Assembly (NCBI RefSeq): GCF_000297395.2
Contig: NZ_HF570108.1
Location: 2,832,106-2,896,105, forward strand
Reading direction: 5' to 3'
Length of the DNA: 64,000 nucleotides
DNA from: Micromonospora lupini str. Lupac 08
GTDB lineage: Bacteria; Actinomycetota; Actinomycetes; Mycobacteriales; Micromonosporaceae
This document shows, one piece after another, positions 49,603 through 60,294 of the stretch (the stretch's first letter is position 1; each line of letters opens with the position of its first letter). The position numbers and the translations under genes were made by a program. The notes beneath the pieces are model-generated. The model saw nothing but the letters and a program-made list of their open reading frames with translations. It searched no databases and was not told the DNA's origin.

Positions 49603-49651
49603 ACGACGACGACCGAGGGCCCGCTCGGATGAGCGGGCCCCCGGTCGTCGT
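49603..49651 (-). terminator. Long hairpin terminator of the FG-GAP gene
   Basis: A 21-bp stem with one mismatch: arms 49603-49623 plus 49624-49626 continuing to GCTC, loop GGAT (49627-49630), and 49631-49651. It begins 8 nt after the stop at 49659. Very stable and GC-rich. Confidence 0.7.
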
Positions 49652-49658
49652 CAGTTGA

Positions 49659-52600
49659 TCAGAACAACTTGTTGAAGCCTCCCCAACCGACTCCGATCCT
49701 GGTGCCGCCGGAGGGGTTGGTGAAAAGCGCGGAGCCGTTTCCGCTGCCGTAGTAGACGTGCAGGTCGCCGTTCGCCTTGATGCCGAGCAGGTCGTTCTTC
49801 CCGTCGTCGTTCATGTCGCCGGGGGAGAACAGCGCGTTGGTGTAGACGTTCCAGCCCGTGCCGGCGACCGTTCCGTTGTAGTTGCCGCAGATGGCGAGGA
49901 ACGGAATCCGGTTGTCGGGATAGTCCATCCACCAGTTTGCCATCCAGCCGGTTTGGCCGTTGGAGCTGATGCCGTAGACCCAGTACGGGTTGCCGCTGAC
50001 GACCTGGCCGGTGCGTTGGCAGATTGGGGTGAACATGGAGCCGGTGTTCAGGGTGTCGATGGCGGTTGAGCAGTTGGTGGTGCTCGGAGATGCCTCACAT
50101 GCGGCGTTGGTGGAGGCGACGGTGATTCCGTCGGTCCAGACGGTGTAGGTGCCGCTCGTCGGTACGGTGCAGTTCGGCACGTCTGGCAGTTGGTTCTCGC
50201 TGTAGTCGGCGTAGTAGGCCGAGATCCACCCCGTCTTACCGCGTGGTGTCGTCACCTTCACCCAGTACGGGTTCCCGCCGACGTACTCGCCTTGGCGGGT
50301 GCAGATGGGCGTGAACTGTTCCGTGGTGGCGAGGTTGTCGATGATGGTGGGGCACTTGGCGATGGTCGGTGCGGGGTCGCACGTCGTGTTCGGTTGGCGG
50401 ACGTTGACCCCGGCCTGCCAGACCTTGTACTTGGCACCGCCGATGCTGGCGAATCCGGCCTTGCCGTTGCCGCGGAACAGCGTCAGTTCGCCGGTGGACT
50501 TGCGGGCGAACAGGTCGGGCTTGCCGTCACCGTCCACGTCGCCGGCGGCGACGATGGAGTCGAAGCCCTGCCAGATGCCCCAGCCCAGCCGGACGGGCTG
50601 GGAGTCGTCGGCCCAGCCACCGTAACCGTTTCCGCGGTGCAGGACGATCTCGCCGGTGGACTTGCGCGCGATCAGGTCGGGTGCACCGTCGCCATCCCAG
50701 TCTCCGGGTGCCAGCACGAGGTTGTACTGGTTCCAACCGGTGGCGGCCACCTGGTTGCCGTCAGCGTCCCAGCTGGTCACCGGTTCAGCGTTGGGATAGA
50801 AGCTGCCGGCGCCCATGCCGCTGTGATAGACGAGGTCACCGTCGGCCTCGACGACCACAAGGTCGTTCCAACCGTCGCCATCCCAGTCGCCCGGCCGGAC
50901 CACATGCAGCCAACCGGCCCGATTGCTGTCGATCTTCAGTGAGCACTGGACACCGTCGAGGAAGTTTCCTGCGCCGTCGCCGATGTAGAGGCAGACGTCG
51001 CCGGCGGCGGTTCGGCCGATGACGTCGCCGTGGCGGTCGGCGTTGACGTCGCTCCGGCTTTCGTGGACACCAGGAGAGGTCGCGAAGAAGCTGAAGTCAC
51101 TGTCCAGTGACGTCGAGGGGTTGACGCCGTCCCAGGTGCGCACACTGACCACACCGGGCCCGCTACGGGTCGGGGTCATGGTGATGGTCGCCGTGCCGCC
51201 GGGAGCGTTCGCGGCGACGTACCGGGTCGGGGCGTCGTTGTCGATGCCGACGTAGAACCCGACGATGTCCTTGTTGCCCTTGGCGTTGATGGTGAACTGA
51301 CCCGGCGTGCCAGCAGGCTTGGTGCTCGACGGGTTGCCCGGGTCGTTGTAGTTCGGATACTCCGCCGACGTGATGTCGACATCGGCGATGGGCATCGTCC
51401 GGTCGACCGTGAACTTGCACGTTGTCGAATATCCGGAGAACGCCCCGTCACTGTCCTTGGTACGGACCCTCCAGTTGTACGTCGCCCCGTCGGTCAGGCC
51501 AGTCTTCGCCAGCAGGGTGCTGGCCAGGTTGCCGCTGGAGACCGTGACGTTCCGGATGGTGGTGGCGCCCCCGGTGGGCCAGTAGGAGAACTCCGCGGTC
51601 ACGTTGCCGCCGTCGGCGTCACTCGGCACCGCGCGGAGGTAGACATCGGTGTTACCGAGCTTCCCGCCGGCGCAGGGCACGCCGGGGCTGGTGCTCAGGC
51701 TGGTGGGGACCGACGGTGTGGAGTTGTACTCGATACTGAGGGTGGGGTTGTTGCGGAACTTCTTCCACGCCCAAGTGTCGGACTCGTTGCTGGCCCGCAG
51801 GCCGAGGGTGACGTCACCGGCGTTGGCCGCCGCCGAGGTCCGGACACCGGCGGTGGCATCGAAGTCGACCCCACCGTCCGGGCACGAGCTGCTGTAGCCG
51901 CGCGCGACGTTGGCGGTGTACAGCTTGCTGATCCAGCCGGGCTGTGTGTTCCAGGTCGTCGACGAGCTGATGGCGCCGGTGCGCCACAGCTCCACTGACC
52001 GCTCGTTACAGGACCATGAGTGCGTCTCGTAGGTCTGGAATGTGGCGCGGATGATGTTCTTGCCCTTGACCTTGCTGGTGTCCATTCGGAAGAAGGACCG
52101 GTTGGTCAGGTTGTCGGTCTCGGAGTAGCCGACGCGGGCGATGTCGCTGGAGTTCCAGTACTTCGAGTTGGGGAAGGTCTTCCACACCGAGGTCCAGGCG
52201 AGTCGGGCGCCGCCGACGAGCGCTGGATCGAGGTAGACCGGGTACCGGGTGGTTGATCCCTTGAGGAGCGCCTGATCGGGTACGAGTGAGAGCTTTCCGC
52301 CGCGGATGCTCGTCTTCACCTCCGCCTGCCGGGCGCCCTGGTTGTTCTCGAAGGTGCGGGCGCTGGTCGAAGCGCCCGGCTCGGCCGTGCCGCCGCTGTC
52401 CCACATCCGGGGTGTCGGCGCGTTGAAGACCGTCCTGCCGTCGCCGTCCAACACCTTGATGTTTCCGGCCGTGTCGGTCGTGACGTTGAGACCCTTGGTG
52501 CTGACGGCGAACGTGGCCGTGGTGACGTCGGGGTTGGCGGCTGCCTCGGGCGTACGAATGACGAAGACCTCGGAGAAACCCTCCACGTCGGCCTTGACGA

Positions 52601-53138
52601 CCAGATCCACGTCCGGCAGAACATTGGCATAGGTGGCGGTGTCGCCGTCCAGAGTTGGCCGGGGCAGTGTGCGATGCCAGCCGAATTCGAGTTCCTTGCC
52701 GTCCCGGCTGAGTCGAACCAACGCCCCGTCGCCGCCTGCCGAGAGGCTCAGGCCGACGGAGGTCGCACGAGGAACAACCCGGCCGGCCTTGTCGAAGACG
52801 AGGGTGGTGTCGACCGGGACCCAGGTGCCGTCGCGTTTGATCCGGACCGGGCGGGCGCGCTGCTCAAGGGTGAAGGTGCCCTGGGGATTGGCGAAAACTT
52901 GCCGGGTCTCGGTCGTCAGGCCGTCGACCTCGATCCGTGTGCCGGTCTCGCGGGCTGCGGCGAGCGCTTCTGGCTCAGTTGCGTACCACGCCATGTCGCC
53001 GGCGGGCGCTGCGGAGCGCTTGTCAGTAGCGCGTGAAGCTGGTGCCGCCGAGGCCGGCGTAACTCCGGCCGTGGCCAGCACAGATGCGGTAGCGGCGAGT
53101 GTGGCTAGAAATCTGGACAGCGTACGGCGACGCGACAT
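49659..53138 (-). CDS. Secreted FG-GAP/VCBS repeat protein
   Basis: 1159 aa. A Sec signal peptide covers residues 1-31 (RR, hydrophobic core, then ASAAPAS). Residues 60-320 resemble the N-terminal region common to secreted actinomycete RHS and FG-GAP proteins; 320-470 look like a DNRLRE-type stalk (FFRMDTSKVKG). Two fibronectin-like domains follow. FG-GAP units are clear at about 720-900 (GDWDGDGWNDLVVVEADGD, GDWDGDGAPDLIARKSTGE, GDVDGDGKPDLFARKSTGE), with Ca-binding DxDGDG loops. Two repeated SH3-like cell-wall segments and a last FG-GAP unit end the protein. It is divergent from the RHS toxin gene. Role: surface adhesion or binding, substrate unknown. Confidence 0.88.
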   Translation of the reverse strand: MSRRRTLSRFLATLAATASVLATAGVTPASAAPASRATDKRSAAPAGDMAWYATEPEALAAARETGTRIEVDGLTTETRQVFANPQGTFTLEQRARPVRIKRDGTWVPVDTTLVFDKAGRVVPRATSVGLSLSAGGDGALVRLSRDGKELEFGWHRTLPRPTLDGDTATYANVLPDVDLVVKADVEGFSEVFVIRTPEAAANPDVTTATFAVSTKGLNVTTDTAGNIKVLDGDGRTVFNAPTPRMWDSGGTAEPGASTSARTFENNQGARQAEVKTSIRGGKLSLVPDQALLKGSTTRYPVYLDPALVGGARLAWTSVWKTFPNSKYWNSSDIARVGYSETDNLTNRSFFRMDTSKVKGKNIIRATFQTYETHSWSCNERSVELWRTGAISSSTTWNTQPGWISKLYTANVARGYSSSCPDGGVDFDATAGVRTSAAANAGDVTLGLRASNESDTWAWKKFRNNPTLSIEYNSTPSVPTSLSTSPGVPCAGGKLGNTDVYLRAVPSDADGGNVTAEFSYWPTGGATTIRNVTVSSGNLASTLLAKTGLTDGATYNWRVRTKDSDGAFSGYSTTCKFTVDRTMPIADVDITSAEYPNYNDPGNPSSTKPAGTPGQFTINAKGNKDIVGFYVGIDNDAPTRYVAANAPGGTATITMTPTRSGPGVVSVRTWDGVNPSTSLDSDFSFFATSPGVHESRSDVNADRHGDVIGRTAAGDVCLYIGDGAGNFLDGVQCSLKIDSNRAGWLHVVRPGDWDGDGWNDLVVVEADGDLVYHSGMGAGSFYPNAEPVTSWDADGNQVAATGWNQYNLVLAPGDWDGDGAPDLIARKSTGEIVLHRGNGYGGWADDSQPVRLGWGIWQGFDSIVAAGDVDGDGKPDLFARKSTGELTLFRGNGKAGFASIGGAKYKVWQAGVNVRQPNTTCDPAPTIAKCPTIIDNLATTEQFTPICTRQGEYVGGNPYWVKVTTPRGKTGWISAYYADYSENQLPDVPNCTVPTSGTYTVWTDGITVASTNAACEASPSTTNCSTAIDTLNTGSMFTPICQRTGQVVSGNPYWVYGISSNGQTGWMANWWMDYPDNRIPFLAICGNYNGTVAGTGWNVYTNALFSPGDMNDDGKNDLLGIKANGDLHVYYGSGNGSALFTNPSGGTRIGVGWGGFNKLF

Positions 53139-53305
53139 GGATCCTCCCCGTGAGCCCGGCCGGTGTCGTCGGTGCCCCGGGCGGCGAGGCAGGAGTCAAC
53201 CAAACTCACCGTCACCGCACAAGGAGTTGCCGGTGAACAACTGACTGGCCAAACAGGACATGGGCCAGCACATCAACCGATCTCGCCCTGTGAGATTTCC
53301 CGTCC

Positions 53306-53334
53306 TTGTGTGCGCCCTAAACGATCTCTACGGT
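53306..53334 (+). promoter_or_regulatory. Candidate promoter of the RHS toxin gene
   Basis: TTGTGT (53306-53311), 17-nt spacer, TACGGT (53329-53334), about 53 nt before the GTG start. The TAnnnT -10 is typical of actinomycetes. Moderate match only. Confidence 0.4.
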
Positions 53335-53386
53335 ATCCGACGGTCAGATCATCATCGATGGTCGTTCGTGAACGGGGGAGGCTTTC

Positions 53387-56300
53387 GTGGCCCGAGGTCC
53401 ATCCACGCCGTCCGCGCCCAGGCGCGGCAAGCGGTCGTCAGCAGCTCGGCGACTGAGACACATCGCCGGTCTGCTGAGCCTGGTCCTGGTGACCAGTGTG
53501 CTCACACCGGTTCAGGCACAGGCATCTCAAAGCGTCGATTTGCCGGCATTGCAGACGGAGCGCTCGGTCACCGGCCGTACGAAGCCGGCCGAGTCCCGGT
53601 CCTCCACGCTCAGGAGAGTGCCGAGCGCCGCTCTGCCCACGCCTCGGTGGCCGGCGGCATCGTCCACGACGGTGGATCTGGGCGGCGCCCAGAACGCCGG
53701 GTCGCGGGTGCAGGCAGGAAACGCCCCCGTCCGGATCGGTCCCGCTGCCGCGGCGACCCAGCGGGGCAGCTCCAGTACGAGCACGCCGGCGATGGTCCAG
53801 GTGCAGGTCCGTGACCGCGCCACCGCCGATCGGGCCGGTGTGCGAGGTCTGCTCCTCAGCGTCGGCAGTGCTGACGGCAGGGCCGGGCGCGTGTCCGTCG
53901 AGGTCAACTACAGCACGTTCCGCACCGCGTACGGCGCGGACTACGCCTCCCGGCTGCGTCTCGTTCAGCTTCCGGCCTGCGCGCTCACCACACCGGATCG
54001 GGCGGCGTGCCAGCAACCGACGGTGCTGCCTACCCGCAACAACGGAGCGGCCTCCACTCTGGTCGCCGAGGTGAACGTGGCCCGTGCGGCTACGGTGCTC
54101 GCGGCAACCGCGGCGGCGTCCGGCCCTGGCGGTAGTTACGGGGCAACCAGCCTCAGCGCCACGGGCTCGTGGTCTGCTGGTGGTTCGGCGGGTGACTTCT
54201 CGTGGTCGTACCCAATGGATCTGCCGGCCTCGCTCGGCGGCCCGACGCCCTCGATCGGGTTGGGCTACTCGTCGAGCAGCGTCGACGGTCGGATGGTCTC
54301 GACCAATAACCAGGCCACGTGGGTCGGGGACGGCTGGGACTACTGGCCCGGTTACGTCGAGCGTCGGTACAAGTCCTGCGCCGACGACATGGGTTCCGGA
54401 GCGTTGAATACCGAGAAGACCGGCGATCTGTGCTGGGCCTCGAACAACGTCACGTTGTCGTTGAACGGACGGACCACCGAGTTGGTTCGGGACGACGACA
54501 CCGGCGTCTGGCGGACGGCCGAGGACGACGGCTCACGGATCGAATCGTTGACAGGTGCCAGCAATGGCGACAACAACGGTGAGTACTGGCGGGTGACGAC
54601 CACCGACGGCACCCAGTACTACTTCGGCCGTAACCGGTTGCCGAACTGGTCCGGCAATGCACCGGAGACGAAGTCGACGTGGACCGTCCCGGTCTTCGGC
54701 AACAACTCCGGTGAGCCGTGCCACGCCAGCACGTTCGACGCCGCGTGGTGTCAGCAGGGTTGGCGATGGAACCTCGACCATGTCGTGGACCCGCACGACA
54801 ACTCGATGGCGTACTACTACCAGCCGGAAAGTAACTACTACGGCCGCAACATCAAGACCAACGGCGTGCAGTACGAGCGTGGCGGCTACCTCGACCGGAT
54901 CGAGTACGGCCAGCGCAACGGCCAGGAGTACGCCAAAGCCGCCCCCGCGAAGATTGTCTTCGGCGTCGCCGAGCGGTGTCTGCCGAACGCGAGCTTCGAC
55001 TGCGCCGAGTCGAAGTTCAACGTCGGCAATGGCAGTCACTGGCCCGATGTGCCGGCTGACCAGAACTGCAACGCCGGCGAGGCCTGCGCCGACCGCTTCT
55101 CGCCCACCTTCTGGACCCGGAAGCGGCTGACGTCCATCACCACCCAGATTCGGGTGGGCAGCTCGTACAGCGATGTCGACTCCTGGACGCTGAGTCACGA
55201 GTTCCCGGACACCGCCGACGGCACCACCCCTTCCCTGTGGCTCGCGTCGATCACCCGCACCGGCAAGCTCGGCGGGAGTAAGAGCATGCCCGCGGTGCAG
55301 TTCACCGGGCAGACCATGCCCAACCGGGTCGATGGCCTGGAGGGCGTTCCGGCGATCACCCGACAGCGTATGGTGAGGATCGACACCGAGACCGGGTCGA
55401 CCATCGGTATCGGCTACCTGCCTCGCGAGTGCAGCCGCTTCGAGCCAATCGTCCTGCCGGCGCCGAACGAGACGAACACCAAACGGTGTTATCCGGTCTA
55501 CTGGCAGCCGGAAGGCGAGACCAAGCCGGTGCTCGACTGGTTCCACAAGTATGTGGTGAACCAGGTCGTCGAGCAGGACCGCAAGGGCGGTCAGTTGCCC
55601 AAGGAGACCAACTACCAGTTCTCCGGACCGGCCTGGGGCTACGACGACAGCGAGTTCACCAAGGCCGATCAGCGCACGTGGGGTCAGTGGCGTGGCTACG
55701 CCAAGGTGCAGACCCGGGTTGGCAAGGCACCAGACCCGATCTCGCTGACCGAGACGCGCTACTTCCAGGGTCTGCACGGCGACAAGACGTCGACGGGTAC
55801 CCGTGACGCGCAGGTCGTCGACTCGGAAGGTGGCTCGATCAACGACCTGCCCGAGTTCCAGGGCATGATCCGGGAAGCGCTGTACTACTCCGCCGACGGT
55901 GGTGTCCTCGAATCCGCGACGTTGAGCACCCCGTGGCGCAGCGCGGCCACCGCCACCCGAGCGCGCAGTGGCACCAGCGCCCTGAAGTCGTACGTCACGC
56001 AGACGACCAAGGTGCAGTCCCGGTCGAAGATGGCCGACGGGTCCTGGCGTCGCACCGAGGTGCAGAACAGTTTCGACGAGTACGGGATCCCAACCCAGAT
56101 CAGTGACCTGGGTGACGTTTCTCGTAGCGACGACAACAGCTGCACCCGGCACGAGTACGCGCGCAACACCAGTGACTGGTTGCTGTCCAAGGTCAAGCGG
56201 ACCGAGAAGGTCGCGGTGGACTGCGCCACCACCCCGTCTCGCCCGACCGACGTGGTCTCCGAGACCCGGATGTACTACGACGGCTCCACCACCCTCGGTC

Positions 56301-59300
56301 AGGCTCCGACGAAGGGTGATGTCACCCAGGTCGAGGAGCTGATGGAGTGGCCGGCGGGCGGTCCACGCTACAAGGTGACCGCGCGGTCGGTCTTCGACGC
56401 GTACGGTCGCGTGACCGAGGCGTACGACGTCTACGGCAACAAGACGACGACGGTGTTCACGCCAGCGGCCGACGCGCTGGTGACCCAGATCGACACCATC
56501 AACCCGAAGTTGCACAAGTCCACGTCCTACGTCCAACCCGCGTGGGGTCTGCCCACTGCCGAGGTCGATGCCAACGGTGCTCGCACCGATCTGGCGTATG
56601 ACCCGTTGGGTCGGTTGGAGAAGGTCTGGCTGCCAGGCCGTGACAAGACTGCGAACCTCGACACGCCGAACAGCAAGTTCTCGTACCAGGTCACCCAGTC
56701 AGCTCCGGTGGTGGTCACCACCGAGACTCTCAAGGAAGACGGCTCGTACCGGGTCGGGTACGAGATCTACGACGGCATGCTGCGGCTGCGCCAGACCCAG
56801 CAGCCAGCTGCCGGTGGTGGCCGGATCCTCACCGACGTCTTCTACGACAACCGCGGTCTCGCCTTCAAGAAGCGGGCGGCCTACTACAACGACTCGCCGC
56901 CGTCGGCTCAACTCCTGGACGATGTCGGCGACAACCTGGTGCCGAGCCAGATGCGGTACTACTTCGATGGAATGGGTCGTCCGACCAACGAGGTCTTCGA
57001 GAGCTTCGGCGTCGAGAAGTGGCGAACGGTAACCACCTACGGTGGTGACCGGATCAATGTGACCCCACCGTCGGGCGGAACCGCCACGACCTCCATCAAA
57101 GACGGGCTGGGCCGTCAGACCGAGCTGCGCCAGTACCACGGCACCACGGCGACGGGCGCCTATGACGCGACCACCTACGCGTACGACCGGTTCGGCCGGC
57201 TCAGCAAGGTCAAGGACCCGACCGGTAACGAGTGGACCTACGTCTACGACCTACGGGGTCGGCAGATCAAGGCCAGCGACCCGGACAAGGGCGACACCAC
57301 CAGCACCTACGACGACGGTGACCGGCTGACCTCGACCACCGACGCCCGGCTGGAGCGGCTCTCGTACACGTACGACGAGCTGGGTCGCCCGAAGACCCTG
57401 CGGCAGGGCGCCGAACCCGGAAACCTTGCGGCGCAATGGGAGTACGACACCCTGAAGTTGGGGTTGCCGACTTCGTCGACCCGATATGTGGGGTCCAACG
57501 CCTACACCACCGAGGTCACCGGCTACAACGCCCGCTACCAAGCGGAGGGAACCAAGTACACGATCCCGCCCAGCGAGGGTGCTCTCGCGGGCACGTACAG
57601 CTTCGGGGCGTCGTACACCCCGAATGTCGGCCTGCCGAAGACCAACACCTACCCGTCGGGCGGTGGCCTCCCCGCGGAGACCGTCACCTACGGGTACGAC
57701 GGCCTGGACATGCCCGTCAGCGTCACCGGTCTGAGCAAGTACCTCCAGACCACCCAGTACTCGCGATACGGCGAGCCGCTTCGGCACACCCTGGGAGCAC
57801 CTGGCAAGGAGGTCTACCTCAGCTACTCCTACGAGGAAGGCACCCGGCGCCTCGCCAAGACCACTACGGACCGGTCGATCGCGCCGACCCGACTGGATGA
57901 CATCGAGTACAAATACGACTCGATCGGCAACATCACCAAGATCAAGGGCGTCGAGCAGAGCACGTCCACCGACACTCAGTGCTTCGGCTACGACTATCTG
58001 CGGCGCATGACCGAGGCGTGGACGGCCACCGACGACTGTGCGGCGAAGACCCCGTCGGCAGCCACCGTTGGCGGGCCGAACCCGTACTGGCACTCGTACA
58101 CGTTCTTCGACGGGACCAGCAACCGGAAGACCGAGGTTCAGCACGACACCTCGGGTAATCCGGCCAACAACGTCACCGCGTCCTACGTCTATCCGGCGGC
58201 CAAGGCTGCGCAGCCTCACACGCTGCGCAACGTGACCACTGTTGGTCCGGCCAGCGGTGGCCTGCCCGGTGGCCAGCGCTTGGACCAGTACGAATACGAC
58301 AAGGCGGGTAACACCACCAGCCGCAAGATCGGTGGCACGACCCAGGACCTGACGTGGGACGCCGAGGGACACCTGTCCAAGGTCACCGAGGGCACGAAGG
58401 TCACCGAGTTCCTCTATGACGCCGGCGGCAGCCGGCTGATCCGGCGGGATCCCGGCACGGTCACGCTCTACCTCGGCTCCACTGAGGTGACGTTGACCAA
58501 GGCCACGTCGACGGTCACCGGGACCCGCTACTACCAGGGTGTCGGCGCGGTCCGTACTCCGTCGAACAAGGTGAACTTCCTGCTCGGTGACCACCACGGC
58601 ACCGCGCAGCAGACCATCGACGCGACCACGCAAGCCTCGACGCGCCGCAAGTTCACACCTTACGGTCAGGCTCGCGGCACCCAGCCGTCGGTGTGGCCGG
58701 GGCAGAAGGGCTTCGTCGGGGGCACGATCGATTCGTCGACCGGGCTGACACACCTCGGCGCGCGGGAGTACGACGCGGCCACGGGTCGGTTCATCTCGCT
58801 GGATCCGATCGTGGACTTCAACGATCCGCAGCAGATGCAGGGGTACGCGTACGCGAACAACTCGCCGGTGAGTTTCTCCGACGCCTCGGGCCTGCGGTTC
58901 TGCGCCGACGACAACTGCACTGGCAATGGTGGTGGCGTTGCGGGTACGGGGCCGCGGCCCACTCCGACGCAGACCACGACGCCGTCCAACGGGACCAAAG
59001 CGCCGTCGGGGCCGAGTGACGAAGAGGTCCGCAAGGCCAAGACGGTCTCGGAGAAGAAGATCCTGGACGTCGTCATCGAAGCTGGTGGGCAGATCCTGCT
59101 CGAGGTTCTCGGGATCAACGACATCCGCGACTGTGTGATGAAGGGCGACATCGGCGCCTGCGCGATGGCGGTCGCGGGTGCGCTGCCGTGGGGCAAGATC
59201 CTCAAGGCCAAGAAGATCGGCCAGGCGATGCTGCGGGCCGGTAAGGCCGTGATGACCTGGTTCGACGAGATGAAGGTGGCTCGGCGGGTCCTCGCGGAGG

Positions 59301-60286
59301 CCGACGAGGCGGCGGCGCTGTTCGCCAAACAGGCGGACGAAGCAGCGGCAGCGGCGGCGAAACAGGCCGACGACGCTGCGGCGACAGCGGCGAAACAGGG
59401 CGACGACGTCGCAGAAACGGCCACCGACTGCGCCAAGAACAGCTTCACCCCCGACACCCTGGTGGTTATGGGTGACGGCTCCACCAAGCCGATCGAAGAT
59501 GTCCAGCTTGGCGAGGAGGTGCTCGCCACCGACCCGGAGAGTGGGCTCACCGAGGCGCGGCCGGTCGTGGGGCTGATCGTCGGGGAGGGCCAGAAGAACC
59601 TTGTTGACGTCACGGTCGACACCGACGGCGCGAAGGGTGATGCTTCCGGTTCGGTGATCGCGACCGACGGCCACCCGTTCTGGGTCGCCGACCTCAAGGA
59701 ATGGGTCAAGGCCGCCGACCTGAAGCCCGGTCAGTGGCTGCGCACCTCAGCCGGCACGCTGGTGCAGGTCGAGGCAGTCCGGCCGTTCACCCAACAACGC
59801 CGAGTCCACAACCTCACCGTCGACGGCATCCACACCTACCATGTGGTAGCCGGCAGCACTGAGGTACTGGTACACAACTGCAGTGCAGCCAAGAAGGCGG
59901 TTGATGACCTACGTGCCAGTGGTACCGTCGCGTCCAAGCGGAACATCGCGGCGGCGGAGGTCAAAATCGACGGAAAGGCCCCCGTCCTAATGCGGTCGGT
60001 CAGCGGCGGGGCCAGTCGAAGCGGGATGGTTGCTAATGTTGGCGAACACGGGAACCCCCAGCGCCTGATACCTCAGGTTCTGCGCGGAGGCAAGAACAAT
60101 CGTTTCTTCGATACCGAGTTCAAGATCCTAAACCAACTCGCCAACGATTTGGGGCCGTCCTCAAGCTCGATCACCGGACGTGTCGACCTCCATACTGAGC
60201 TACCCGTCTGCGGCTCGTGCTCGAGCGTTATAGCTCAATTCAATGGAATGTTTCCCGGAATTCGCGTATCAGTTACTACTGGTTGA
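53387..60286 (+). CDS. RHS-repeat polymorphic toxin with Hint domain and deaminase-like tip
   Basis: 2299 aa from a GTG after GGGGGAGG. A long basic signal sequence (1-45) ends in VQAQASQS. RHS/YD repeats fill about 800-1780 (YDPLGRLEKV, YDRFGRLSKVKDPTGNEW, YDELGRPKTL). The RHS core is near 1785-1835 (LTHLGAREYDAATGRFISLDP). A Hint protease domain runs from CAKNSFTPDTLV (about 2015) to VLVHNC (about 2164). The last 135 residues are the toxin: FFDTEFKIL, then VDLHTELPVCGSCSSVI, matching the E and CxxC of BURPS668_1122-like deaminases. The Hint domain likely releases the tip, which would attack nucleic acids in competitors. Confidence 0.88.
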   Translation: MARGPSTPSAPRRGKRSSAARRLRHIAGLLSLVLVTSVLTPVQAQASQSVDLPALQTERSVTGRTKPAESRSSTLRRVPSAALPTPRWPAASSTTVDLGGAQNAGSRVQAGNAPVRIGPAAAATQRGSSSTSTPAMVQVQVRDRATADRAGVRGLLLSVGSADGRAGRVSVEVNYSTFRTAYGADYASRLRLVQLPACALTTPDRAACQQPTVLPTRNNGAASTLVAEVNVARAATVLAATAAASGPGGSYGATSLSATGSWSAGGSAGDFSWSYPMDLPASLGGPTPSIGLGYSSSSVDGRMVSTNNQATWVGDGWDYWPGYVERRYKSCADDMGSGALNTEKTGDLCWASNNVTLSLNGRTTELVRDDDTGVWRTAEDDGSRIESLTGASNGDNNGEYWRVTTTDGTQYYFGRNRLPNWSGNAPETKSTWTVPVFGNNSGEPCHASTFDAAWCQQGWRWNLDHVVDPHDNSMAYYYQPESNYYGRNIKTNGVQYERGGYLDRIEYGQRNGQEYAKAAPAKIVFGVAERCLPNASFDCAESKFNVGNGSHWPDVPADQNCNAGEACADRFSPTFWTRKRLTSITTQIRVGSSYSDVDSWTLSHEFPDTADGTTPSLWLASITRTGKLGGSKSMPAVQFTGQTMPNRVDGLEGVPAITRQRMVRIDTETGSTIGIGYLPRECSRFEPIVLPAPNETNTKRCYPVYWQPEGETKPVLDWFHKYVVNQVVEQDRKGGQLPKETNYQFSGPAWGYDDSEFTKADQRTWGQWRGYAKVQTRVGKAPDPISLTETRYFQGLHGDKTSTGTRDAQVVDSEGGSINDLPEFQGMIREALYYSADGGVLESATLSTPWRSAATATRARSGTSALKSYVTQTTKVQSRSKMADGSWRRTEVQNSFDEYGIPTQISDLGDVSRSDDNSCTRHEYARNTSDWLLSKVKRTEKVAVDCATTPSRPTDVVSETRMYYDGSTTLGQAPTKGDVTQVEELMEWPAGGPRYKVTARSVFDAYGRVTEAYDVYGNKTTTVFTPAADALVTQIDTINPKLHKSTSYVQPAWGLPTAEVDANGARTDLAYDPLGRLEKVWLPGRDKTANLDTPNSKFSYQVTQSAPVVVTTETLKEDGSYRVGYEIYDGMLRLRQTQQPAAGGGRILTDVFYDNRGLAFKKRAAYYNDSPPSAQLLDDVGDNLVPSQMRYYFDGMGRPTNEVFESFGVEKWRTVTTYGGDRINVTPPSGGTATTSIKDGLGRQTELRQYHGTTATGAYDATTYAYDRFGRLSKVKDPTGNEWTYVYDLRGRQIKASDPDKGDTTSTYDDGDRLTSTTDARLERLSYTYDELGRPKTLRQGAEPGNLAAQWEYDTLKLGLPTSSTRYVGSNAYTTEVTGYNARYQAEGTKYTIPPSEGALAGTYSFGASYTPNVGLPKTNTYPSGGGLPAETVTYGYDGLDMPVSVTGLSKYLQTTQYSRYGEPLRHTLGAPGKEVYLSYSYEEGTRRLAKTTTDRSIAPTRLDDIEYKYDSIGNITKIKGVEQSTSTDTQCFGYDYLRRMTEAWTATDDCAAKTPSAATVGGPNPYWHSYTFFDGTSNRKTEVQHDTSGNPANNVTASYVYPAAKAAQPHTLRNVTTVGPASGGLPGGQRLDQYEYDKAGNTTSRKIGGTTQDLTWDAEGHLSKVTEGTKVTEFLYDAGGSRLIRRDPGTVTLYLGSTEVTLTKATSTVTGTRYYQGVGAVRTPSNKVNFLLGDHHGTAQQTIDATTQASTRRKFTPYGQARGTQPSVWPGQKGFVGGTIDSSTGLTHLGAREYDAATGRFISLDPIVDFNDPQQMQGYAYANNSPVSFSDASGLRFCADDNCTGNGGGVAGTGPRPTPTQTTTPSNGTKAPSGPSDEEVRKAKTVSEKKILDVVIEAGGQILLEVLGINDIRDCVMKGDIGACAMAVAGALPWGKILKAKKIGQAMLRAGKAVMTWFDEMKVARRVLAEADEAAALFAKQADEAAAAAAKQADDAAATAAKQGDDVAETATDCAKNSFTPDTLVVMGDGSTKPIEDVQLGEEVLATDPESGLTEARPVVGLIVGEGQKNLVDVTVDTDGAKGDASGSVIATDGHPFWVADLKEWVKAADLKPGQWLRTSAGTLVQVEAVRPFTQQRRVHNLTVDGIHTYHVVAGSTEVLVHNCSAAKKAVDDLRASGTVASKRNIAAAEVKIDGKAPVLMRSVSGGASRSGMVANVGEHGNPQRLIPQVLRGGKNNRFFDTEFKILNQLANDLGPSSSSITGRVDLHTELPVCGSCSSVIAQFNGMFPGIRVSVTTG

Positions 60287-60294
60287 GGTGGCAG

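Noticed and set aside
54533..56536. 667-aa open frame on the minus strand
   Set aside because: Antisense to the same RHS gene; composition typical of a shadow frame.
57251..59674. 807-aa open frame on the minus strand
   Set aside because: It is antisense to the RHS gene, Arg/Gly/Val-rich and without motifs; a high-GC shadow.
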